Origin: a virus
DNA length: 30,640 nt
IMG/VR virus record: IMGVR_UViG_3300045135_002892
Coordinates: 1-30,640 of that record
Strand: one strand, 5' to 3'
Under the pieces are notes generated by a model that did no database searches, had not been told where the DNA came from, and saw only the letters and a list, made by a program, of their open reading frames with translations. Below are positions 24,571 through 30,640 of this stretch, in pieces (the first letter of the stretch is position 1; the number at the start of each line of letters is the position of its first letter). The position numbers and the translations under genes are program-made.

Positions 24571-26493
24571 TTATTGACCAATGATTTCAGAGAACTCAAC
24601 GCCAGTACGAGTAGCTACAAAGTTCAGAGAAATAAAGTTAATAGAACGAGAAGGCTTGATGTAAATATCAGCAACAAAGCTGTTAGCATCAATAACTTCT
24701 CCAGTGTTGTTTGATTCATCGCAAACGACAGCAAAGTCAGTCATACCGCGACGGCTCTTAACATCACGCAAGAACGGCTCAACCGCATTGCGGAATGTTG
24801 CACGAGTAACGTCATCGTTAAATTCAAACAATTGGAATTTAGCCGCAGTGGCAATTGCTTTTTCCAATACAATAAACAAACGACGTACGTTGATACGATC
24901 GAATGCAGAAGGTTTGCTTTGCGCAGTTTTATCACCGAACAACACTGTACCTTCTCCAGGGAAAGTAACGATAGGGTTAACACGAGCCTGATAAAGATCG
25001 TCACGCTGCGTCTTGTTAGGGTTGAATGCAACCTTAGTTACACCGCGAAGTTGACCGCGAGTATAACCAGCAGGAGAGAACCATGCATCAGCTGTTTCGT
25101 CAGTGCGAGCACATAGACCAGCAATTGAAGATGAAGCAGGAATGTGAATATACTGATCATTATAGCGATCGTATACTTTCAATGCAGTTGAATCAAATAC
25201 TGCATAAGAGCTTGAACCTAAGCCATTTGCCCATGTAATTACGTCTGCAGCTGCAGTCGCATTATTTACAGTAGTAGCAATTGGAGGCGAAACAAACGCA
25301 ACGCAATCTTTACGTGAATCTGCGATATCCATTATGTGTTGAGAAACAGTAGAAGAAGATTCAGGCTGAATCAAAAGAGAAACATCTACAGTTTCAGTAT
25401 CAAGGAACAAGTCAAAACCGCCAGTGTAATCACCGTCAGCCAAACCACCAGAATCTACACCATTTGCTAGAGTGTAAGTAAGAATCGTATCAGATGTTAC
25501 ATATGTAGTACCTGTTACGTTAGCACTTGCATTTGAAAGATTTGCGTCGTCGTTCAGAATCCAAATGTATTTTGAACCACTGTTAATAACTTCCTTATAA
25601 TAATTGGAAGAGCCATCAGAATTTTTCGCGTCTAGGCCTTGAGACATAAACCCAAAGGTTTCAAGAATAGTTCCAGGGACACCTGTGAAATATCCGTTTT
25701 TGTCAACAACAACCATGTGCAATTCGTCATCTGAACCACCTCGATCAGCTGCGTAATCAGAAGTCCCTGGAGCACCGACAAATTGACCTGCATACTCCCA
25801 AGGACCACTAGAAGGTCCGCCAGTTGTATATGCAGTTGCATTTGTACAGACATGTACTTCAAGCGAGTTACCTGCAGCACCAGGGTACTTAGCAGCAACT
25901 TCACCTTTGTATACAGCAACCAAAATGGTTTCGTTCTGCTCGATCTGAGCAGTAGTTGCTTGGCTTAACGTAACCACGTTACCAGTGATATTGGAAACAG
26001 TAGTACCTGCTGCAATACCAGTACCAGTGCCATCAGTAACAACGTCACCGATAGTAATGCCGGATGCGTCATCAACTGTTACATCGGTTGAGCCAGAAAT
26101 AAGAGGTGAGTCTTGAACCGTTAATGTTACGTTTCCAGAAAACACTTGAGTGTCATACGAATCGCGATTATAAATTTTAACAACTGTGACAGCATCATCG
26201 TTAGATGCGTCAGATGTTGCATTGGTTGCAGAATCAGTTACTGCACGAACTGTGCGAAGAGCCGAACCGTACTTTAAAAAGTACGCTGCAGTTGTAAAGT
26301 CAACGGCATTTGATACAGTAGGCGTACCAAAAGTTGACTTCAATTCTTTTTCTGATGAAACCGTTGTTATTTCGTCAACAGGACCCCAAGGGAAATTACC
26401 GACAAATGCGGCAGCCGATGAAGATACTGCGGGAATAACATTGGTTAAATCAATTTCTTGTACCTGTACACCAGGAGAAACTTGAAATGCCAT
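24571..26493 (-). CDS. 18: Tail sheath protein gp18
   Basis: 640 residues (T4 gp18 is 659). Contractile sheath subunit. The N-terminus MAFQVSPGVQVQEIDLTNVI and AFVGNFPWGPVDEITTVSSE are diagnostic, as is the C-terminal core (PSAFDRINVRRLFIVLEKAI, then FEFNDDVTRATFRNAVEPFL). A Gly/Thr/Val-rich inserted domain near 115-190 (DVTVDDASGITIGDVV) would face outward. The ATG at 26493 is chosen over one at 26508 because GAGAGG lies between them at the right distance and the protein then starts as in relatives. A late promoter lies 62 bases upstream. Confidence 0.97.
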   Translation of the reverse strand: MAFQVSPGVQVQEIDLTNVIPAVSSSAAAFVGNFPWGPVDEITTVSSEKELKSTFGTPTVSNAVDFTTAAYFLKYGSALRTVRAVTDSATNATSDASNDDAVTVVKIYNRDSYDTQVFSGNVTLTVQDSPLISGSTDVTVDDASGITIGDVVTDGTGTGIAAGTTVSNITGNVVTLSQATTAQIEQNETILVAVYKGEVAAKYPGAAGNSLEVHVCTNATAYTTGGPSSGPWEYAGQFVGAPGTSDYAADRGGSDDELHMVVVDKNGYFTGVPGTILETFGFMSQGLDAKNSDGSSNYYKEVINSGSKYIWILNDDANLSNASANVTGTTYVTSDTILTYTLANGVDSGGLADGDYTGGFDLFLDTETVDVSLLIQPESSSTVSQHIMDIADSRKDCVAFVSPPIATTVNNATAAADVITWANGLGSSSYAVFDSTALKVYDRYNDQYIHIPASSSIAGLCARTDETADAWFSPAGYTRGQLRGVTKVAFNPNKTQRDDLYQARVNPIVTFPGEGTVLFGDKTAQSKPSAFDRINVRRLFIVLEKAIATAAKFQLFEFNDDVTRATFRNAVEPFLRDVKSRRGMTDFAVVCDESNNTGEVIDANSFVADIYIKPSRSINFISLNFVATRTGVEFSEIIGQ

Positions 26494-26554
26494 ATTGCTT
26501 CCTCTCATAGAAGTTATTAATGTGAATTCATAATACGATGTTTTTCAATATTTT

Positions 26555-26562
26555 TATTTATA
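26555..26562 (-). promoter_or_regulatory. T4-type late promoter for gp18-gp19
   Basis: Exact TATAAATA between the gp17 stop and gp18; predicted start near 26549, leader about 55 bases. Confidence 0.8.
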
Positions 26563-26566
26563 ATAT

Positions 26567-29506
26567 TTAATATTTAGACCAACTTGAGCTGCCTACCGAC
26601 CCATCCCAAACAATTTCTTCTTGAAATGAGTTTTCTTCAATACCCGAATCAATAAATCCAAACGGTACAAGCTGATCTTCAATCATTCTAACATTTTCAG
26701 AATGAATCATACTCTTAATATTAATATCTGTTAATTCCATAAAGAATGGGTTAGTTGTAAACCATGCGAACAATACCAAGTTCATTACCAAGTCGTCATG
26801 ATTACCTTTAGATGCCTCATAAGAAGACCCATTTGCTTCGAATGTCGATAATTCTATAATTGTCTGTTGGTCAGTCAGTTCTAACTTATCTTCTTCAATT
26901 AAGTCTTTAAGATTTGAACAACCAACTCGTTTTACTTTTCTTGTCATTGTCACGCCAATTGAATTTGCTTTGACTGCAGATTCAACAAAAACATTTTCAT
27001 ATTCCAATTCATAATATAGTCCGTTGCATACAATAACTCCTTGGTCATTCGATTCAATAACAACATAAGCATTATTATATACCTTAGCATATTTATATAT
27101 TATGTCAGGTAACAATAGTGGCGAGATTAAATTATCACGGTATACCGCAACCTGTTTAAATGGCTGCGCCGATACATCGATGATATTAAATGTAGAATAG
27201 TCCATACCTCGACCTTTTGCAACATCAACAAAACACATATAGTTATGATCTTCTTTTGGCTTTTCATAAACATTAATTGAGCCTTGCGTATATTCTGGTA
27301 AAGAAGCTCTTAATTGAAGAAGCTTATCACCAGAAATCAGAGTAGTTCCTGTGCCAACAAAGGTATTTCCAAATTCTTGATTAAACTGTATTTCCGATGT
27401 ATTCGCGATTGTTTGCTTTTTCCACTTTTCATCTCGACCAGGGACGTCCCACCAATCAACACGGAAAGGTTTATATTCATTGGTATTTTGTACTGCGCCT
27501 TCCCATAACTTATGAAATGTATTTCCTATACCGTTTGCGGTTGATGTAATAATAACTCGTGATGTTTTACCTGATGAAATAACAGGATAAGTTGAAGTAT
27601 AGAACTGTACATCATTATCAACAAATGCAAACTCGTCAAGGAATAGTAATGAAATAGACAGACCACGAATAGATGAACCCGATGTGGCCGATGCAATAAT
27701 TCTTGAGTTATTACTAAAATCTACATTGCCTTTATTTAATGCTTTACACCCAGGTTGTAAAAAGAACGGAATATTTTCGAGCATTAATGTAATACGAGCT
27801 AACATCTCCTTTGCGGTTGAACCTTTGTTAGCCAAAATAGCAATAGTTTTTTCAGAATGAAATAATGCATACCAAAGCAGATATGCACAAGATGAAATTG
27901 AATTATGGCTAAGAATTCCGTTTGAGTAGAACCTATGATTATCATGATTAACCCCAACGTCATACATGTGAATTGGGTTATTCAGATTAGTTACCGATTC
28001 AACAATACTAAAACCAGCATCAGTGCGTATCTTCTGACCGATGCTTAAGTTCTTCACAAAAGTTTCGTTACCGAATTCGTCAAACACCAAATGATTGTCT
28101 GCGCATATCAATTCATGGTTGTCTGATGTTTTTAGTTTAAACTGTTCGAACTTTACCGTTTTATGTACTTGATATAGTTCTTCATAACCAGTGTCACTTA
28201 ATATGTCAAATCCGAAACCTTCATATGACTCTATGAATTTTTCAGTATTTTGCAATTGTTGAAATGATACCGATACATCGTTGGTCCCTTTCCGGATTTT
28301 TGACAATGCGGGCAGATCAATATCGGTTTCGGCCGGTTCTTTGCCGCTTCTGAAAGATTCTGTTTGTGTTCTTCCGAAAGAGTTCGGCCTGTCAATGATT
28401 CCGATATTTTTTGTTTGTGTTCTTCCACCATCTCCCGCCCAGCAAGCGATTCCGATATCTTTTGTTTGTGATCTTCCGAAAGAGTCTGTCCACGTCTTAG
28501 TTCTGATAAATGTGCCTTGACTTCTGGCGCATTCATCCCGATCTTTATCTTTTGTTTGTGATCTTCCGACAGAGTTCGGCCTGTTAACGAGTCCGACATT
28601 CGTTCCTGTACTTCTGCAGTGAATCGTTTCGACATCATTTCCTGAAACTCGGCGTCCTCCCACCGTAGCTTCAGCGAGTTTGATATTTGGTCTTTCTGTT
28701 CTTGCGTTCGGGTTTTTCCAAGAAACCCTCTCGGGTGCACCTTGTGAGTTTTCCCATAGAAGGGATTCCCATCCCCAGACATTTTTTCTGATAACAGTTT
28801 GACCCACTCTGTGCGCAACTCTTGATACATCTTCGAGTTTTTCACCTTTAAACCGTCTCTCGTGTGAGTCATCATATGAAACGCGCTCACCATTGAAAAA
28901 TTTTCCATCGTAGTTTTTGGATACATTTTGGTCAATAGCAGATGACACAGGTAATGTTCTCGCGTCGTTAGCATCACAAGATTTTCTGAACAGTCGGTTC
29001 CACCACAGCTTTTTGGTATTATATGATGCATTTCCCCAAAATCTAAAGAATTCCTTTTGCGCTTCGACATCAGTGAATTGTATATCTTTGTGTACTTGTT
29101 TGCTAAAAACATAATCGGCCTTCCCACTGTATTTTGACTTATAGTTATTTATACTGGTGAAGATTTCGAAAAGTGTTTTGACTGTTATTTTTCTTGCGTT
29201 GCCATCTAAGAAATTGACATCTATGGTTGTGTCGGGGTGTACACATTTTCCGGACTGTCTACAAGCAAGAATAATTGAAAAACGATTACTATTGAAATGA
29301 TCAAACATTTCTTCTTGATATGGATAAAGATTAAATGGAACTAAACCTTCATCAAGATTAATAACTTTAACATACTTACGTGCAAAATATGCAGGATCCT
29401 TCATGCATTTTGCATATTCAATAACCTCGTCTTTGGTAAAGTTTGTTACAACACCATCTCTTTTAATACGAGGATTGCCAAGATACGAATCGCCATTATT
29501 CATCAT
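26567..29506 (-). CDS. 17: Large terminase gp17 interrupted by an in-frame intein
   Basis: 979 codons; 531 residues after removal of the 448-residue intein (88-535). DNA packaging motor. N-extein 1-87 ends [13 protein letters not shown], the start of the Walker A loop; the C-extein begins [14 protein letters not shown], so splicing restores GKS. Walker B is [11 protein letters not shown]. The nuclease domain keeps all three acidic motifs: [23 protein letters not shown] and KGNHDDLVM. Without splicing the ATPase cannot work. The first ATG lies 11 bases inside the end of the GIY-YIG gene and has no strong ribosome site of its own, so translation is probably coupled. Extein identity is certain. 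Confidence 0.96.
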   Translation of the reverse strand: MMNNGDSYLGNPRIKRDGVVTNFTKDEVIEYAKCMKDPAYFARKYVKVINLDEGLVPFNLYPYQEEMFDHFNSNRFSIILACRQSGKCVHPDTTIDVNFLDGNARKITVKTLFEIFTSINNYKSKYSGKADYVFSKQVHKDIQFTDVEAQKEFFRFWGNASYNTKKLWWNRLFRKSCDANDARTLPVSSAIDQNVSKNYDGKFFNGERVSYDDSHERRFKGEKLEDVSRVAHRVGQTVIRKNVWGWESLLWENSQGAPERVSWKNPNARTERPNIKLAEATVGGRRVSGNDVETIHCRSTGTNVGLVNRPNSVGRSQTKDKDRDECARSQGTFIRTKTWTDSFGRSQTKDIGIACWAGDGGRTQTKNIGIIDRPNSFGRTQTESFRSGKEPAETDIDLPALSKIRKGTNDVSVSFQQLQNTEKFIESYEGFGFDILSDTGYEELYQVHKTVKFEQFKLKTSDNHELICADNHLVFDEFGNETFVKNLSIGQKIRTDAGFSIVESVTNLNNPIHMYDVGVNHDNHRFYSNGILSHNSISSCAYLLWYALFHSEKTIAILANKGSTAKEMLARITLMLENIPFFLQPGCKALNKGNVDFSNNSRIIASATSGSSIRGLSISLLFLDEFAFVDNDVQFYTSTYPVISSGKTSRVIITSTANGIGNTFHKLWEGAVQNTNEYKPFRVDWWDVPGRDEKWKKQTIANTSEIQFNQEFGNTFVGTGTTLISGDKLLQLRASLPEYTQGSINVYEKPKEDHNYMCFVDVAKGRGMDYSTFNIIDVSAQPFKQVAVYRDNLISPLLLPDIIYKYAKVYNNAYVVIESNDQGVIVCNGLYYELEYENVFVESAVKANSIGVTMTRKVKRVGCSNLKDLIEEDKLELTDQQTIIELSTFEANGSSYEASKGNHDDLVMNLVLFAWFTTNPFFMELTDINIKSMIHSENVRMIEDQLVPFGFIDSGIEENSFQEEIVWDGSVGSSSWSKY
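28231..29112 (-). CDS. HNH homing endonuclease nested out of frame in the intein
   Basis: 293 residues, in the +1 frame relative to gp17. The N-terminus [19 protein letters not shown] and the HNH core [34 protein letters not shown] are typical of phage homing endonucleases. NUMOD3 DNA-binding repeats follow ([48 protein letters not shown]), then a C-terminal zinc-finger-like CPHC...H...C. The ATG at 29112 is chosen because GGAAGG lies 6 bases upstream; the open frame extends to a GTG at 29127. A late promoter is 34 bases upstream. The region looks richer in GC than flanking gp17, suggesting arrival from elsewhere. It probably cuts intein-free terminase genes. Confidence 0.9.
   Translation of the reverse strand: MFLANKYTKIYNSLMSKRKRNSLDFGEMHHIIPKSCGGTDCSENLVMLTTREHYLCHLLLTKMYPKTTMENFSMVSAFHMMTHTRDGLKVKNSKMYQELRTEWVKLLSEKMSGDGNPFYGKTHKVHPRGFLGKTRTQEQKDQISNSLKLRWEDAEFQEMMSKRFTAEVQERMSDSLTGRTLSEDHKQKIKIGMNAPEVKAHLSELRRGQTLSEDHKQKISESLAGREMVEEHKQKISESLTGRTLSEEHKQNLSEAAKNRPKPILICPHCQKSGKGPTMYRYHFNNCKILKNS
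28362..28567 (-). repeat. Repeats coding NUMOD3 units in the HNH gene
   Basis: The 14-base core gtttgtgWtcttcc (plus strand) occurs at 28362, 28413, 28464 and 28554. The first three are spaced by exactly 51 bases (17 codons). The repeats show in both overlapping proteins: (R/G)[10 protein letters not shown] in the endonuclease and GRSQTKD/GRTQTKN in the intein frame. Confidence 0.85.
29146..29153 (-). promoter_or_regulatory. T4-type late promoter inside gp17 for the nested HNH gene
   Basis: Exact TATAAATA within the N-terminal intein coding sequence; predicted start near 29140, 28 bases before the HNH ATG at 29112, with GGAAGG in between. The arrangement matches the short leaders of other late genes here. 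Confidence 0.65.
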
Positions 29507-30236
29507 TATAAGGTATAGAGCCTTTCATTTTTTCAGCTAGCATTTTCTGAAGATCTGTTGTACTACCAACACATTTTTTATTTTTATGATAGCGGCCAAA
29601 GCTTTGACTGGTTATTGATTTATCACAATACGGACAATTAAACATCTTTCTTGATTTTGCTTTTTTGGATATTAAATTTTTTGTTGTCTCATTGTGGGTT
29701 TTACCATACATGCCATTTAATTCTCCCATAGATCCATACTTATCACTTCTTTCTTCTTTAGACATATTTCTATAATTCTCTAACAAAGTTTCTGAAGTTT
29801 TTCTTTTAGCTTCTTCGGTTCTATATGTACCAACACTATGGTGCTCAACTATAGAATATCTTTTCTTTAGCACTTTACTCATATGTTCTCTATACTCAGC
29901 TGTTTTCATATAAGATTTATCATCATATATTCCAGCTTCCCAATTGCGCTTAACAGTTTCAGAATCAACGCCGTCACCACCTTCTGTCAAATTCAACAGT
30001 ATCCCGTTATTATCTATATTCTTTCTACCCCATAATCTAATTAATCTTCTTTCTATGGCTAAAGCGCCAATATGTGTTAAATTAGTTTCACAAAAAACAA
30101 TTTTAGATTTATCTCTAGGCACTGAAACGCGGCCATGTTTAACAAAAGCTCGTTTACCTTTACCCTTTCCGATATAGTATGGTTTCCCAGTTTTAGAATT
30201 GATGTACGCGTAAACGTAATAAATAGTATCAGGCAT
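29496..30236 (-). CDS. GIY-YIG homing endonuclease between gp16 and gp17
   Basis: 246 residues. The GIY-YIG core is at the N-terminus ([27 protein letters not shown]), then [14 protein letters not shown], a middle linker, a NUMOD3-like unit ([16 protein letters not shown]) and a zinc-finger-like CPYC...H...C. The last 20 or so residues ([15 protein letters not shown] and on) do not belong to the endonuclease family: they match the C-terminus of gp16. The ATG at 30236 is preferred to a TTG at 30251 because GGAGG lies 8 bases before it. It ends 11 bases inside gp17, so gp17 translation may depend on it. Confidence 0.92.
   Translation of the reverse strand: MPDTIYYVYAYINSKTGKPYYIGKGKGKRAFVKHGRVSVPRDKSKIVFCETNLTHIGALAIERRLIRLWGRKNIDNNGILLNLTEGGDGVDSETVKRNWEAGIYDDKSYMKTAEYREHMSKVLKKRYSIVEHHSVGTYRTEEAKRKTSETLLENYRNMSKEERSDKYGSMGELNGMYGKTHNETTKNLISKKAKSRKMFNCPYCDKSITSQSFGRYHKNKKCVGSTTDLQKMLAEKMKGSIPYNDE
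29526..29570 (-). repeat. Second copy of the gp16 tail, fused to the endonuclease
   Basis: Codes [15 protein letters not shown]. The other copy (30345-30389, in gp16) codes VGDTTSLQKMLRSKM: 11 of 15 residues identical, with many synonymous base changes, so the copies have diverged. Confidence 0.85.
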
Positions 30237-30268
30237 GATAGCATCCTCCAACGATGTTATTGTGTTTA

Positions 30269-30305
30269 GGAGAGGAGTGTATTCTTGGTCGGATCACTCC
30301 TCTCC
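30269..30305 (-). other. Stem-loop at the end of gp16
   Basis: Perfect 11-base inverted repeat GGAGAGGAGTG / CACTCCTCTCC with a 15-base loop. The gp16 stop codon lies in one arm. No T-run follows, so it is not a typical terminator. It begins next to the start predicted from the late promoter at 30314-30321. Confidence 0.75.
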
Positions 30306-30640
30306 GTCTATATTATTTATAATATTTCCGTTCTCAGATAAGTCCATCTTTGATCTTAGCATCTTTTGTAAAGAAGTAGTATCACCAACAAATAAATTGT
30401 TATTCGTAACAGGCGCATTTAGAGCAGGCGTATCTTGTTTGTTAATGTCTTTCTTTTTCTTTTGAAGATCCATTAACTTATCAGTAATTTCTGCATTCTG
30501 CTTAAGCATACCGGCCAAAACTTCAAAAGCTCGAGGATGTTCTGATTCACGCGCAACATCCATCATAAGGTCAATGGCTTCTTGACCTTTTTCAGCTAAG
30601 TTATAATATTGACTTCTTGCAAAATCGTAATCATCATCTA
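30294..30640 (-). CDS. 16: Small terminase gp16 (partial, start beyond the window)
   Basis: At least 114 residues; the frame is open to the right edge (DDDYDFARSQYYNLAEKG at the border), so the N-terminus is missing. It matches the second half of T4 gp16: D.Y...R.....L...G.....LMMDVA..SEHPRAFEVLAGMLKQN parallels T4 [20 protein letters not shown], then the long helix with KLMDLQKKKKDI and the final NNLFVGDTTSLQKM, where T4 has NATVFMGSPTELM. Ring-forming DNA recognition subunit of the packaging motor. After that conserved motif the protein ends in an extra DLSENGNIINNIDGEE, different from the copy of the tail at the end of the GIY-YIG gene. Confidence 0.9.
   Translation of the reverse strand, partial: DDDYDFARSQYYNLAEKGQEAIDLMMDVARESEHPRAFEVLAGMLKQNAEITDKLMDLQKKKKDINKQDTPALNAPVTNNNLFVGDTTSLQKMLRSKMDLSENGNIINNIDGEE
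30314..30321 (-). promoter_or_regulatory. T4-type late promoter in the gp16 end, driving the GIY-YIG gene and gp17
   Basis: Exact TATAAATA inside the last codons of gp16 (coding IINNI). Predicted start near 30308, followed at once by the 11-base stem-loop and then GGAGG and the GIY-YIG ATG. Confidence 0.7.
30345..30389 (-). repeat. gp16 C-terminal tail, copy within gp16
   Basis: Codes VGDTTSLQKMLRSKM; partner of the copy at 29526-29570 fused to the endonuclease. Confidence 0.85.

Larger units (their letters stand above)
27902..29245 (-). mobile_element. Intein in the terminase P-loop (448 residues)
   Basis: Starts at Cys1 ([10 protein letters not shown], block A), ends HN (block G, NGILSHN) and is followed by Ser+1, so all class 1 splicing residues are present. 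Block B is [11 protein letters not shown] with the T-x-x-H signature, and block F is [16 protein letters not shown]. No LAGLIDADG domain is visible. Blocks B, F and G lie in the last 110 residues, after a stretch of about 290 residues that is the out-of-frame reading of an HNH gene. Removing that stretch leaves about 150 residues, the size of a mini-intein. The insertion between A and B is where atypical split terminase inteins (AceL-TerL type) are divided. Confidence 0.93.

Noticed and set aside
27090-27097. TATAAATA inside the gp17 C-extein
   Set aside because: No start codon with a ribosome site at a suitable distance downstream; probably chance.
28231-29127. Reading the intein segment as a degenerate in-frame endonuclease domain
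   Set aside because: The intein-frame residues show no endonuclease motif, and their repeats mirror the NUMOD3 repeats of the other frame, which has a complete HNH motif, ribosome site and promoter.
29496-30293. Group I intron in gp16 containing the GIY-YIG gene
   Set aside because: gp16 reaches its conserved tail and a stop before the endonuclease, with only about 57 bases between; there is no room for the intron core on either side, and the displaced tail is fused in frame to the endonuclease.
1-30640. tRNA genes, CRISPR arrays, insertion sequences or attachment sites
   Set aside because: None seen: no cloverleaf-like segments, no spaced direct repeats of CRISPR type, no transposase and no integrase.

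Overview
The window is part of the genome of a T4-like tailed phage (contractile tail, Straboviridae/Kyanoviridae-type core genes). Every supported gene lies on the minus strand, so transcription runs from high to low coordinates. The gene order gp16-17-18-19-20, then gp67-68-21-22-23, a gp3-position tail gene, uvsY, uvsW, gp55, gp47 and gp46 matches the core order I know from marine T4-like phages. The AT-rich composition, the strong GGAG-type ribosome sites and the large beta-rich structural proteins suggest a marine or aquatic bacterium as host, probably a gammaproteobacterium. The host cannot be fixed from this sequence.

Layout, in the direction of transcription. (1) 30640-26567, packaging: the small terminase gp16 (its start lies beyond the window), a GIY-YIG homing endonuclease, and the large terminase gp17. 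gp17 carries a 448-residue intein in its ATPase P-loop, and the intein contains an HNH homing endonuclease gene in another reading frame. (2) 26493-22283: tail sheath gp18, tail tube gp19 and portal gp20. (3) 22279-12500: about 9.8 kb of accessory virion genes (a collagen-like fibre, three large beta-rich proteins and several small genes), placed where T4 goes directly from gp20 to gp67. (4) 12463-8774, head assembly: gp67, gp68, an unknown small gene, the protease gp21, the scaffold gp22 and the major capsid protein gp23. (5) 8661-8152: a second tail-tube-like protein. (6) 8117-2205, recombination and late transcription: uvsY, uvsW, an unknown gene, the late sigma factor gp55, and gp47/gp46 (the MRE11/RAD50-like nuclease). 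(7) 2103-10: a large protein with a zinc-protease-like HExxH motif and a complete von Willebrand A domain.

Control. Exact T4 late promoter boxes (TATAAATA) precede most of the late units, and gp55, the sigma factor that reads such boxes, is encoded here. Three copies of an early-type promoter (CTAT(T/A)TACA, 17-base spacer, TAWAAT) are visible: one before the vWA gene, and a mirror-image pair upstream of gp55. One of that pair points rightward, against all the genes. Three clear rho-independent terminators are present. At four late promoters a stem-loop begins at or close to the predicted transcript 5' end.

The strongest unusual signals are in the terminase region. The first is an intein whose reading frame stays open through an overlapping, separately promoted HNH endonuclease gene, inserted between intein blocks A and B, the same place where atypical split terminase inteins are broken. 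The second is a GIY-YIG endonuclease whose last residues are a second copy of the gp16 C-terminus.
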